Notes under the pieces: generated by a model
Databases searched by the model: none
Seen by the model: only the letters and a program-made list of their open reading frames with translations
What the model was told of the DNA's origin: nothing
Program-made: the position numbers and the translations under genes
Shown here: positions 1 through 6,611 of the stretch, in pieces
Numbering within the stretch: position 1 is the stretch's first letter
How the letters are laid out: each line of letters opens with the position of its first letter
Assembly (NCBI GenBank): GCA_017885175.1
Contig: JAFNGP010000061.1
Coordinates: 716 to 7,970, forward strand
Source: a bacterium
GTDB taxonomy: Bacteria; Krumholzibacteriota; Krumholzibacteriia; Krumholzibacteriales; Krumholzibacteriaceae
Length of the DNA: 7,255 nucleotides
Reading direction: 5' to 3'

Positions 1-333
1 ATCGGCGGCGTGAACGAGAAGATCGAGGGATTCTTCCGCGTGTGCAAGGCCCGGGGCCTCAAGGGGTCCGAGGGCGTCATCATCCCCGAGCAGAACGCGG
101 CCGATCTCATGCTCGACGAAGATGTCGTCCGCGCGGTCGCGGCGAAAAAATTCCATATCTATCCGGTTCGCACGGTCGACGAGGGAATCTCGATCCTGAC
201 GGGGCTTCCGGCGGGCAAGCCGTCGAAAAAGGGCGTGTATCCGAAGGGATCGGTGAATCGAATCGTTGTGGACAATCTCGGAGCGATGCTGGATCGGTGG
301 AAGGATTACGGCAAGGACAAAACGGAGAAATGA
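1..333 (+). CDS. LonB-type ATP-dependent protease, C-terminal end (partial)
   Basis: This is the last 110 codons of a gene that begins before the window; frame 1 is open from base 1 and stops at 331-333. It covers the end of the Lon (S16) protease domain. The first residues, IGGVNEKIEGF, align with the segment of Lon proteases that carries the lysine of the Ser-Lys catalytic dyad, and the lysine of NEK (codon 19-21) is the likely catalytic residue. The following text (VIIPEQN, then FHIYPVRTVDEGISILTG, then PKGSVN) matches the tail of the COG1067/LonB-like family rather than classical LonA. Such proteins are AAA+ proteases that degrade misfolded or specific cytoplasmic proteins; that role is family knowledge. 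The catalytic serine and the ATPase part lie upstream and cannot be checked. The next gene starts 7 bases after the stop, so co-transcription is likely. An internal GTG at position 10 is not the start. Confidence 0.9.
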   Translation: MGGVNEKIEGFFRVCKARGLKGSEGVIIPEQNAADLMLDEDVVRAVAAKKFHIYPVRTVDEGISILTGLPAGKPSKKGVYPKGSVNRIVVDNLGAMLDRWKDYGKDKTEK

Positions 334-340
334 GGATCGC

Positions 341-1624
341 ATGACATCACGGCGTTCGGCGGCGGTTGCCGCGCTGATGGCGCTTCTGGTTTCGGCGGCG
401 GGCTGCGGCGAAAAAGCGAAAGAGCAGACGGTTCCCGCGCCTACGCTCGGCGCGAACCTCATCGTGAACCCGTCTTTCGAGGAATGGGACGGCTCGCAGC
501 CGGTCGGCTGGAAGCTCGAGTATTTCGAAGGCGCGGGCAAGAAAGAGAACATCTACGGCAAATCGGCCGACGAGAAGAAGAGCGGACAATTCGCGTATTT
601 CTTGCGGGGCGTGTACAACGTCGATCGGTGGATGGTTCTCGTGCAGCGGCACACCATAACGCCCGGGTATCGCTTGTGGTTCGCCGCCGAGATGCGCGGG
701 AAGGGTCTCCAGAAGAACAAGGGGCAGGAGGACCGCGCGAACATCTACGTGCGGTTCTACGACAAGAACGGCAAGCGCGTGAACGATCGCTACTACGCCG
801 ACGGGTACACGCGCACCCTGTACGGCACGAGCGATTGGCGGCGCATCGGCCGGAGAGTCGACATTCCCAAGAACGCGCACTCCGTCGACTTCGGCCTCAT
901 CTGCCAGATGACGGGCCGGATCTATTTCGACGACGTCGAGCTGGTGCTCGAGGCGCCGATTCCGTGGAAGGAGATCGGAGCCAAGTACGTGAATTACTAC
1001 TACCTCGAGGGAAGCCCGTTTCCCGCCGGAGCGATCGACAAGGAAAACGCGTTCATCGAGAGCAGCGTGAAAAAGCTCGATCTCAAGGTCGAGAACAAGA
1101 TCGGCTATTACTATTATCCCTCGGAGTCGAAATTCCAGGAGATCATCGGCGTGAGGAAGGGCCATGAGCGCGCGATGTGGAAGAAGCAGGAGCTGCATAC
1201 GACGAAGACGTACGACGATCACGAGATGATCCATATGCTGCTCGTGCCGCTCGGGTATCCGCCGTTCGGGATCGTCGAGGGGCTCGTTTTCTACGTCCTC
1301 GGATCGTGGGAAGGCAGAGACCTGCATCTGGTCGCCAAGCAATCTCTTTCCGGGATGAAGCTTCCCGCGCTCTACAAAATATTCACGCAGCAGGATATGG
1401 ACGCGGCGGGCATGTCGAACGTCGTGCCCGGCTGGGCTTCCTTCACGATCTGGCTCATCGACAGGCACGGCATCGACAAATTCATGAAGCTCTACAAGGC
1501 GACGAACGAAGTGGAAGACCCCGCGGTGTTCGCCACGCAGTTCAAAACGATCTACGGCAAGGATTTTCAAGAGATGGATCGCGACTGGCGTCTGTGGGTT
1601 CTCCGCTACCAGCCGAGAAAATGA
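341..1624 (+). CDS. Lipoprotein with CBM-like domain and HExxH metallopeptidase-like domain
   Basis: A 427-residue protein predicted to be exported and lipid-anchored. Residues 1-21 form a short basic and hydrophobic signal ending in SAAG before Cys22, an acceptable lipobox; there is no Asp after the Cys, so outer-membrane sorting is plausible. Residues about 37-205 begin with NLIVNPSFEEWDG and end with IYFDDVELVLE, a pattern typical of carbohydrate-binding (CBM4/9-like) jelly-roll domains. Residues about 215-424 look like a gluzincin peptidase domain: HEMIH at 294-298 gives His294, Glu295 and His298, and Glu313 in IVEGLVFY sits 18 residues after Glu295, a suitable third zinc ligand. The tail (WLIDRHG, IYGKDFQEMDRDWRLW) resembles the C-terminal helices of bacterial MA-clan peptidase-like domains. 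The start at 341 is preferred over the in-frame ATG at 266 because it gives the lipoprotein signal and follows AGGA (333-336). Substrate unknown. The stop overlaps the Nudix start. Confidence 0.8.
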   Translation: MTSRRSAAVAALMALLVSAAGCGEKAKEQTVPAPTLGANLIVNPSFEEWDGSQPVGWKLEYFEGAGKKENIYGKSADEKKSGQFAYFLRGVYNVDRWMVLVQRHTITPGYRLWFAAEMRGKGLQKNKGQEDRANIYVRFYDKNGKRVNDRYYADGYTRTLYGTSDWRRIGRRVDIPKNAHSVDFGLICQMTGRIYFDDVELVLEAPIPWKEIGAKYVNYYYLEGSPFPAGAIDKENAFIESSVKKLDLKVENKIGYYYYPSESKFQEIIGVRKGHERAMWKKQELHTTKTYDDHEMIHMLLVPLGYPPFGIVEGLVFYVLGSWEGRDLHLVAKQSLSGMKLPALYKIFTQQDMDAAGMSNVVPGWASFTIWLIDRHGIDKFMKLYKATNEVEDPAVFATQFKTIYGKDFQEMDRDWRLWVLRYQPRK

Positions 1625-2118
1625 GAAACGAGTTCGCCTCTTGTCCCCTCTGCGCCTCGCCGCTCGAGCGCGGACGCGAGGGGGAGCATCTCAGGATGGT
1701 ATGCCGCGCATGCGGCTACGTTCACTACCGCAACCCCGCGCCCGCGGCAGGCGTCCTGATCGTCGAGAACGGCGCGGTGCTCCTCGTCAAGCGGCGCTAC
1801 GAGCCGTTCAAGGGGCTTTGGTCGATACCGTCGGGATTCATCGAATACGACGAGGACGTGCGCGTCACCGCAGCGCGCGAAGCGATGGAGGAGACGGGGC
1901 TCGAGATCGAGATCGACGCCCTCCACGCGGTGGAAACCTGCTTCGACGATCCGCGCGGGAACACGCTGCTCGTGCTCTACCGCGCGCACGCCACGGGAGG
2001 GACGCCGAGGGCCGGGGACGACGCGGAGGAAGTCGGGTTCTTCCCGCTCGAGGATCTGCCGCCGGTGGCGTTCGAGGCGCACCGGAAGGTGCGCGGAGAG
2101 CTCGCCGGGCGGGCGTAG
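1621..2118 (+). CDS. Nudix hydrolase with N-terminal zinc ribbon
   Basis: A 165-residue cytoplasmic Nudix hydrolase. The N-terminus carries two CxxC pairs, Cys8/Cys11 and Cys28/Cys31, which form a zinc ribbon like that of NADH pyrophosphatase-related proteins. The Nudix box is complete at residues 72-94 and fits GX5EX7REUXEEXGU: Gly72, Glu78, Arg86-Glu87, Glu90-Glu91, Gly93. Members hydrolyse nucleoside diphosphates linked to another group (ADP-ribose, NAD(H), dinucleotides and others) using divalent metal held by these glutamates. The NudC-specific SQPWPFPxS motif is absent, so NADH pyrophosphatase proper is unlikely; an ADP-ribose or similar pyrophosphatase is possible but the substrate cannot be read. 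The start ATG overlaps the preceding stop (ATGA at 1621-1624), which implies translational coupling with the lipoprotein gene. A longer in-frame start at 1177 is rejected because it would run through the peptidase gene and the ribbon begins right after 1621. Confidence 0.93.
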   Translation: MRNEFASCPLCASPLERGREGEHLRMVCRACGYVHYRNPAPAAGVLIVENGAVLLVKRRYEPFKGLWSIPSGFIEYDEDVRVTAAREAMEETGLEIEIDALHAVETCFDDPRGNTLLVLYRAHATGGTPRAGDDAEEVGFFPLEDLPPVAFEAHRKVRGELAGRA

Positions 2119-2149
2119 TCCCGCGCCGGCCCGGAGCGCGCCGCGCGAA

Positions 2150-4201
2150 TCATTCGACCACACGGATGCTGAAGGTGTCCCCCTCCTCGATCGTATCGAC
2201 GACCTCGATGCCCTTCGTGACGCGGCCGACGATCGTGTAGCGCCCGTTGAGATGCGGCTGCGGCGTATGCGTCACGAAGAACTGGCTTCCCGCCGTATCT
2301 TTTCCCGAATCGGCCATGCCGACGGTGCCCCGCTCGTAGCGGCGCATGTTGATCTCGTTGCGGAGCAGGAACCCGGCGTCGCCCCAGCCGTCGCCGCGCG
2401 GGCATCCGCCCTGGATGACGAAGCCCGGCACGACGCGGTGGAACGCGGAACCGTCGTAGAAACCCGCCTTCGCGAGCGCGAGGATGCTCCTGACGGCGCC
2501 CGGCGCCTCGTCGCCGTAGAGCAGGATCTCGAAGTCGCCGCGGGAGGTCGACACGCGGATCGTCACGTCTCCGAGGGGAAGCGCCGGCTCGCTCCAGGGC
2601 GTGGTACCCCGCTGCCACGTGCCCGCGCTCGCCGCTTTGAGCGTCATGCCGAAACCGGACGCGGCGCGCGCGGCGGCGGAAGCGATGCGCGGATCGGCGT
2701 CGACCGCGGCTCTCGCGAAGAATTCCTTCAGGCCGAATTTCTCGACGTCATTGGCGCCGATCTTCCGGGCCATCGAGCCGATCGCGTCGACGACGGCGAT
2801 CTTCCGGTCGCCGTCGTTATAGGACGCGCTCGAGTCGTAGACGTGGACGAGGTCCGGCACGATAGCGGGAGGGCCGACCTTCCCGAGCGATTCGAGGGCG
2901 ATGCTGGCGACCACCCAGTCGTCCCCGCGCGCGGCCTGCAGGAGCGCTTCGATCGGCGTGAGCGTCGCGCCGCTCTCGTCCCGGTAGCCGCACGGCGCGC
3001 CGAGATCGGCTTTTCCCTCCCAGTTGCCGAGCCCCGCCGCGGCTCCTTCGCGGATGAGCGGATCGACGCCCGGCGTCAGCGCCTGGACGAGAAGGGCGAG
3101 ATCGTTCGGGTTGCCGAGAGCGCCGAGGAGCTCGAGCGCGGTCGATCTCTCGCGGCGCGCGCCGTTTTCCACGGTCTTGAGGAGGAGCGGCCGCGCGTCG
3201 TCCTTCCCCGTCTTCGCGACGGCGCCGAGGGCCGCGCGGCGGACCATCAGAGACCGGTCGTGGATGAGCGGTTTCACCGGGTCGAATTGCTTCTTCCCCC
3301 CGACGACGGCGAGCCCGTTGAGCGCGAGCGTTCTCAGGTAGTCGTCCTTCGACGCGAGAAGCGCCTCGAGGGCGGGGGCGCCCTTACCGCTTCCGATGCG
3401 GCCGAGCGTCTCGGCGGCCTTGATCGCGACCCAGCGATCCCTGTCGAGCGTGAGCGGGACGATCGACGGGACGGCGCTTTCCGCCTTGAGACGGCCGAGC
3501 GCTTCCACCGCGCGGAAGCGCACTTCGGCGGATTCGTGCCCGAGAAGCTCCGTGAGCCGATCGATGCCTCCCCGGTAGCCGAGCCGCCCCATGGCGTACG
3601 CCGCGGACGCCGTGACGCGCGCGTCGGGATCGTGGATGATCGCGTCGCACTCGGCGGCCGCGGCCGAATCGCCGGTGAAGGCGAGCGCGAGCGCGGCTTG
3701 CGCCCGCAGGCTCGAGTCGAAATTCCTCAACCAGGGGGCGATGATCGGGACGGCTTCCTTCGTGCCGGTCTTGCCGAGCGCCTCGAGGGCGTACATCTTG
3801 ATCGAGGACGGTTTTTCCCCGAGGCAGCGCTTGAGCGGTTCGAGCGCCGAGATACCGCCGATGAGGCCGAGAGAATACACGGCCGTCCGCGCGACGACGT
3901 CGTTCGAATCGTCGCAGAGGATCGAGAGCAACGGAACGCCCGCCGGATTGCCGTTCCGTCCGAGGAGCTCGGCGCACCGCGCCCTGATGAGCGGTTCTTC
4001 GTCGGCCGCGAGCGCCTTGAGAACCGCCGCGTCGATCGCCGCCGATTCCTCCATTCTCGCGAGCGCGGCGAGCTTTTCCCTTCCCGCCGGGCTCTTGAGA
4101 ACACTATCGTACCGGCTCCCGGCCGCGGCGGGAGCGCTCAGCCCGGAAAAGAGCCAGCCGATGCCGACTATCGCGGCAAGGACGATCGCCGTCCGTTTCA
4201 T
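2150..4201 (-). CDS. Secreted HEAT-repeat protein with C-terminal cyclophilin-type prolyl isomerase
   Basis: A 683-residue protein. Residues 1-27 are a Sec signal peptide (MKRT, hydrophobic core, then APAAA before Gly28). Residues about 35-530 are back-to-back HEAT/PBS-lyase-type helical repeats of about 31 residues, recognisable by recurring units such as VRFRAVEALGRL, AVYSLGLIG and ALEALGKTG; there appear to be a dozen or more. Residues 544-683 are a cyclophilin domain: AFHRVVPGF (Arg589, Phe594), IQGG (Gln597) and GSQFF (Gln640, Phe642) match the catalytic pocket. The position of the usual tryptophan holds His650 (TPQPHLNG), and the histidine of LDGKH is Tyr655, a change also common in bacterial homologues. 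Family role: cis-trans isomerisation of prolyl bonds during folding; the repeats probably bind protein partners. The start at 4201 is fixed by the signal peptide and a strong Shine-Dalgarno, although the frame stays open to 4768. It converges on the Nudix gene 31 bases away. Confidence 0.93.
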   Translation of the reverse strand: MKRTAIVLAAIVGIGWLFSGLSAPAAAGSRYDSVLKSPAGREKLAALARMEESAAIDAAVLKALAADEEPLIRARCAELLGRNGNPAGVPLLSILCDDSNDVVARTAVYSLGLIGGISALEPLKRCLGEKPSSIKMYALEALGKTGTKEAVPIIAPWLRNFDSSLRAQAALALAFTGDSAAAAECDAIIHDPDARVTASAAYAMGRLGYRGGIDRLTELLGHESAEVRFRAVEALGRLKAESAVPSIVPLTLDRDRWVAIKAAETLGRIGSGKGAPALEALLASKDDYLRTLALNGLAVVGGKKQFDPVKPLIHDRSLMVRRAALGAVAKTGKDDARPLLLKTVENGARRERSTALELLGALGNPNDLALLVQALTPGVDPLIREGAAAGLGNWEGKADLGAPCGYRDESGATLTPIEALLQAARGDDWVVASIALESLGKVGPPAIVPDLVHVYDSSASYNDGDRKIAVVDAIGSMARKIGANDVEKFGLKEFFARAAVDADPRIASAAARAASGFGMTLKAASAGTWQRGTTPWSEPALPLGDVTIRVSTSRGDFEILLYGDEAPGAVRSILALAKAGFYDGSAFHRVVPGFVIQGGCPRGDGWGDAGFLLRNEINMRRYERGTVGMADSGKDTAGSQFFVTHTPQPHLNGRYTIVGRVTKGIEVVDTIEEGDTFSIRVVE

Positions 4202-4204
4202 CCG

Positions 4205-4213
4205 TTCCTCCTT
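4205..4213 (-). promoter_or_regulatory. Strong ribosome binding site for the HEAT-cyclophilin gene
   Basis: On the - strand this reads AAGGAGGAA, a near-perfect Shine-Dalgarno sequence ending 3 bases before the ATG at 4201. It decides the start codon, since the reading frame continues upstream for nearly 190 further codons across the divergent ecfT gene. Confidence 0.85.
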
Positions 4214-4226
4214 CGTATAATTTCTC

Positions 4227-4257
4227 GAGACAATTCCGTTCGATGCTGGAGTATAAT
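4227..4257 (+). promoter_or_regulatory. Predicted promoter for ecfT-truA
   Basis: A perfect TATAAT lies at 4252-4257. The best upstream partner is GAGACA at 4227-4232 (4 of 6 matches), but its 19-base spacing is long, so the -35 assignment is weak. Transcription would start near 4264, about 29 bases before the ecfT start. A second perfect TATAAT at 4216-4221 has no good -35 and lies in the leader of the divergent gene, so it is less likely to be used. Confidence 0.5.
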
Positions 4258-4278
4258 GCCTCCGCACCATTTTGTAGA
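4250..4278 (-). promoter_or_regulatory. Predicted promoter for the HEAT-cyclophilin gene
   Basis: Reading the - strand, TCTACA (bases 4278-4273; 4 of 6 matches to TTGACA) is followed after exactly 17 bases by TATACT (4255-4250; 5 of 6 matches to TATAAT). Transcription would start near 4243, leaving a leader of about 40 bases that contains the strong ribosome binding site. The -10 box overlaps the + strand TATAAT of the divergent gene. Confidence 0.55.
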
Positions 4279-4292
4279 AGAAAGAAGCGACG

Positions 4293-5048
4293 ATGGCTCG
4301 AATGATCCAGTACAAGCCCGGCGACACGTTCCTGCACCGGCTCCATCCGATCTCCAAGCTGCTCGTCGCGGTGCTGGTTTCGATCGCGTCCTTTCTTCTC
4401 GCGTCATGGATCGCGCCCGCGGCGCTCGCGCTGTTCCTCGCGCTTCTCCATGCTCCGAAGCCGATAGGATTCGCCAGGCTCCGCGCCGTTTTCGCGTCCC
4501 TGCCGTTCTTCGTCGCGCTCATCGTGCTCGCGAACGTATTTCTCGTGCACGGAGAGGCGGTATGGTGGCGGAACGTGGGCGCAGGTCTCGTGCAGAGCCT
4601 GCGGATCGTCGTCGTCATCGGCGCCGCGAACCTCTTCCTCGCCGTGACGGACCCGATCGATCTGTCCGACACCGTGGTGCGCCTGCTCGCGCCGCTCCGG
4701 CGCGTCGGCCTGCGCGTCGGCGAGATATCGCTCATGACGATGATCGCCTTCAGCTTCATCCCGCTCATGGCGGACGAGGTGAAGCGGCTGCAGCTCGCCC
4801 AGGCCGCGCGGTGCGGCTTTCCGGGGCGCGGCCCGGCCGCGATCAGGGCGGCGGTGCCGCTTCTCGTGCCCCTCGTTATCGGCGTTTTCAGGCGGGCGGA
4901 CGAGATCGATACGGCGCTCCATGTCCGCTGCTACCGGATGGACGCGCCGCGGAGCTCGCGTCGCGAGGCTGGGTGGGGGAGGACGGACAGCTTCGTCTGC
5001 GCCGCGGCTCTCGTTATCTTTTTCGCGGGGTTGTATGCGCACGTTTAA
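4293..5048 (+). CDS. ecfT: ECF transporter transmembrane coupling subunit (EcfT/CbiQ family)
   Basis: A 251-residue inner-membrane protein. The N-terminus QYKPGDTFLHRLHPISK is typical of EcfT, the subunit that couples the ATPases of energy-coupling-factor importers to a substrate-binding S protein for vitamins or metals. Hydrophobic segments lie at about 22-52, 64-86, 98-118, 185-199 and 230-250. The cytoplasmic coupling region follows MIAFSFIPLMADEVKRLQLAQ, and the two helices that normally end in Ala-Arg-Gly motifs read AARCGF (Cys174) and HVRCYR (Cys213). In both, the glycine is replaced by cysteine while the arginine that contacts the ATPase is kept. No ATPase or S-component gene is in the window, so the substrate is unknown; it may use a shared ATPase pair encoded elsewhere. 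The stop overlaps the truA start by 14 bases. The ribosome binding site is weak (a purine stretch around 4277-4287). Confidence 0.88.
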   Translation: MARMIQYKPGDTFLHRLHPISKLLVAVLVSIASFLLASWIAPAALALFLALLHAPKPIGFARLRAVFASLPFFVALIVLANVFLVHGEAVWWRNVGAGLVQSLRIVVVIGAANLFLAVTDPIDLSDTVVRLLAPLRRVGLRVGEISLMTMIAFSFIPLMADEVKRLQLAQAARCGFPGRGPAAIRAAVPLLVPLVIGVFRRADEIDTALHVRCYRMDAPRSSRREAGWGRTDSFVCAAALVIFFAGLYAHV

Positions 5049-5757
5049 GCTGATCATCGAGTACGACGGAACGGATTTCCACGGTTGGCAGATCCAGCCC
5101 CGCCAGCGCACCGTGCAGGGGGAGCTTTGCCGGGCCGTCTACAAGGCGACGTGCGAGCGGAGCACGGTGATGGGCGCCGGCAGGACCGACGCGGGGGTCC
5201 ACGCGGTCGGCCAGGTCGGGAGCTTCCGCTCGGGAACCGCCCTGAGCCCGGCCGTCCTTCGACGCGCCCTCAACTGGTGGCTCCCCGCGGACATCCGCGT
5301 CCGGAGCGTCGAGGAAGCGCCCGGCGGTTTCAACGCCCGCTTCGACGCAAGGAGCCGCACGTATCATTATATATTCATCCGCCGCCAGACGGCGCTCTGG
5401 CGGAACCACTATTATCTCGCCACCAAGGATGTCGATCTTCGCGCCATGCGGAGCGCGCTCGCGGATCTCATCGGCGAGAAGGATTTCACGACGTTCACCA
5501 CGGCGGACGACCGCTCCCGCACGAAGCGATGCGACGTGACGCGGGCCGAGCTCCTCGAGACGCCGCCGCTTCTCGCGCTCTCCCTTACCGCGGATCATTT
5601 CCTTCATCATATGGTTCGCGCGATCGCGGGCACGGTGCTCGAGATCGGAAAAGGGAAGCCGTGGAAAATGGCGGATATCCTCGCCGCGCGCGATTCCTCC
5701 CGCGCCGGGCAAACGCTGCCGCCGCACGCCCTCTATCTCATAGCCGTCCGCTATTGA
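5035..5757 (+). CDS. truA: tRNA pseudouridine(38-40) synthase TruA
   Basis: A 240-residue cytoplasmic enzyme that isomerises uridines 38-40 in the anticodon arm of many tRNAs to pseudouridine. The start MRTFKLIIEYDG and the following HGWQIQP and TVQGEL are standard for the family. The catalytic aspartate is Asp52 in GAGRTDAGVHA. Later family blocks are RSRTYHYIF and FLHHMVRAIAGTVLEIGKG. The length is slightly short but normal for TruA. The ATG lies inside the end of ecfT (14-base overlap), so the two are probably co-translated; the joint ecfT-truA arrangement is known in many bacteria, for instance downstream of ecfA genes in Firmicutes. The frame is open back to 4921, but that extension would lie within ecfT and has no family similarity. 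The gene is followed by an intrinsic terminator. Confidence 0.97.
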   Translation: MRTFKLIIEYDGTDFHGWQIQPRQRTVQGELCRAVYKATCERSTVMGAGRTDAGVHAVGQVGSFRSGTALSPAVLRRALNWWLPADIRVRSVEEAPGGFNARFDARSRTYHYIFIRRQTALWRNHYYLATKDVDLRAMRSALADLIGEKDFTTFTTADDRSRTKRCDVTRAELLETPPLLALSLTADHFLHHMVRAIAGTVLEIGKGKPWKMADILAARDSSRAGQTLPPHALYLIAVRY

Positions 5758-5761
5758 GCCG

Positions 5762-5802
5762 CGCGCGAACCCATTTATAAAAAAGAAGGTTGCGCGTTTT
5801 TT
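5762..5802 (+). terminator. Intrinsic terminator after truA
   Basis: The left arm CGCGCGAACC (5762-5771) pairs with GGTTGCGCG (5788-5796), giving nine base pairs with a single bulged G at 5767. The loop is a 16-base A/T-rich stretch, and six T residues follow at 5797-5802. The structure starts 4 bases after the truA stop, so it ends the ecfT-truA transcript. The long loop and the bulge slightly lower confidence. Confidence 0.78.
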
Positions 5803-5832
5803 CCGGTCGGGATGCCTGCCGAGTGAAATCGG

Positions 5833-5861
5833 TTGTCCGGAGGGGCGCATCTATGTATAAT
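5833..5861 (+). promoter_or_regulatory. Sigma70-like promoter for the transaldolase gene
   Basis: TTGTCC (5833-5838; 4 of 6 matches to TTGACA) and a perfect TATAAT (5856-5861) are separated by an ideal 17 bases. Transcription would begin near 5868, giving a leader of about 58 bases. The promoter lies directly after the truA terminator, so the transaldolase gene begins a new transcription unit, probably including the downstream HtrA gene. The -10 box sits in the same GTATAAT context as the two TATAAT boxes upstream of ecfT. Confidence 0.7.
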
Positions 5862-5914
5862 TACCCTTTTCAGCGATTGCCTGGTCTCCAGCGGCGGCAG
5901 ATATCGTTTCAATA

Positions 5915-5922
5915 GGGGAGGA
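5915..5922 (+). promoter_or_regulatory. Ribosome binding site of the transaldolase gene
   Basis: GGGGAGGA ends 3 bases before the ATG at 5926. It is a strong, slightly close Shine-Dalgarno and fixes the start over the upstream in-frame ATG at 5833, which would overlap the promoter. Confidence 0.8.
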
Positions 5923-5925
5923 ATC

Positions 5926-6573
5926 ATGAAATTCTTTATCGATACGGCGAACATCGCGGAGATCCGCGAGGCGGCATCTCTCGGGATCATCGACGGTTGC
6001 ACGACGAATCCGACCCTCCTTTCGAGGGAGAAGGGCTCCTACAAGGACGTGCTCAAGGAGATCTGCGCCATCATCCCGGGGCCGGTGAGCGCGGAAGTGG
6101 TCTCGATGGACGCCGAAGGGATGGTCAGGGAGGGAAAAGATCTGTGCAAGGTCGCCGACAACATCATCATCAAGGTCCCGTGCATCCGCGAGGGCGTCAA
6201 GGCGCTCTCCATGTTCAAGAAGGAAGGCATCCAGACGAACGCGACGCTGTGCTTCTCTTCGATGCAGGGGCTCCTCGTCGCGAAGGCGGGCGCCACGTAC
6301 GTGAGCCCGTTCGTCGGACGGGTGGACGACGTGGGCAATCCCGGCATGGATCTCATCCGCGAGCTCGTGCAGATCTACAACAACTACTCGTTCGGGACCC
6401 AGGTCATCGTGGCGAGCATCCGCCATCCGCAGCACGTGTACGAGTCGGCGCTGATCGGGGCGGACGTCGCGACGATCCCGTTCAAGGTGCTTGAACAGCT
6501 CATCAAGCACCCGCTCACCGATTCGGGAGTAAAGAGCTTCCTCGCTGATTGGGAGAAGGTCACGAAGAAGTAA
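5926..6573 (+). CDS. tal: Transaldolase, small TalC/FSA-type family
   Basis: A 215-residue cytoplasmic class I aldolase-type enzyme of the non-oxidative pentose phosphate pathway; it moves a dihydroxyacetone unit from sedoheptulose 7-phosphate to glyceraldehyde 3-phosphate. The start [26 protein letters not shown] at 24-32 and the Schiff-base lysine Lys83 in IIIKVPC are diagnostic, with SPFVGRVDD at 127-135 carrying the phosphate-binding Arg132. This short family also includes fructose-6-phosphate aldolases. By alignment to E. coli FsaA, the residue matching Gln59 is Glu57 and that matching Tyr131 is Phe129, the transaldolase-type choice at both sites, so transaldolase is favoured over aldolase. 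The length is normal. It has its own promoter and a strong ribosome binding site, and is followed by the HtrA gene after 38 bases with no terminator seen. Confidence 0.95.
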   Translation: MKFFIDTANIAEIREAASLGIIDGCTTNPTLLSREKGSYKDVLKEICAIIPGPVSAEVVSMDAEGMVREGKDLCKVADNIIIKVPCIREGVKALSMFKKEGIQTNATLCFSSMQGLLVAKAGATYVSPFVGRVDDVGNPGMDLIRELVQIYNNYSFGTQVIVASIRHPQHVYESALIGADVATIPFKVLEQLIKHPLTDSGVKSFLADWEKVTKK

Positions 6574-6611
6574 CCGGCGCCCGAGGCCGGGCCCGGCCCG
6601 GAGAATCCGCA

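Noticed and set aside
347..1570. A 407-codon open frame on the - strand opposite the lipoprotein gene
   Set aside because: Arg/His/Val-rich mirror translation with no domain, while the + strand frame has a signal peptide and zinc motif.
2122..2140. GC hairpin (CGCGC / GCGCG) between the convergent Nudix and HEAT-cyclophilin genes
   Set aside because: Only five base pairs and no T-tract on either strand; probably chance in GC-rich sequence, so not called a terminator.
4216..4221. Second + strand TATAAT upstream of ecfT
   Set aside because: No acceptable -35 at 16-18 bases, and it falls next to the divergent gene's ribosome binding site; the box at 4252 is preferred.
2252..5053. A 933-codon open frame on the + strand opposite the HEAT-cyclophilin gene
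   Set aside because: It runs antisense to a clear gene and then through ecfT in another frame. Its translation is low-complexity and rich in Arg, Glu and Ala, as expected from GC-rich mirror codons, with no recognisable domain.
5014..5850. A 278-codon open frame on the - strand opposite truA
   Set aside because: It is antisense to an unambiguous truA, crosses the terminator region and has no family similarity.
6587..6596. Perfect palindrome CCGGGCCCGG between the transaldolase and HtrA genes
   Set aside because: Short and of pure G/C in a GC-rich spacer, with no T-tract and no known operator match.
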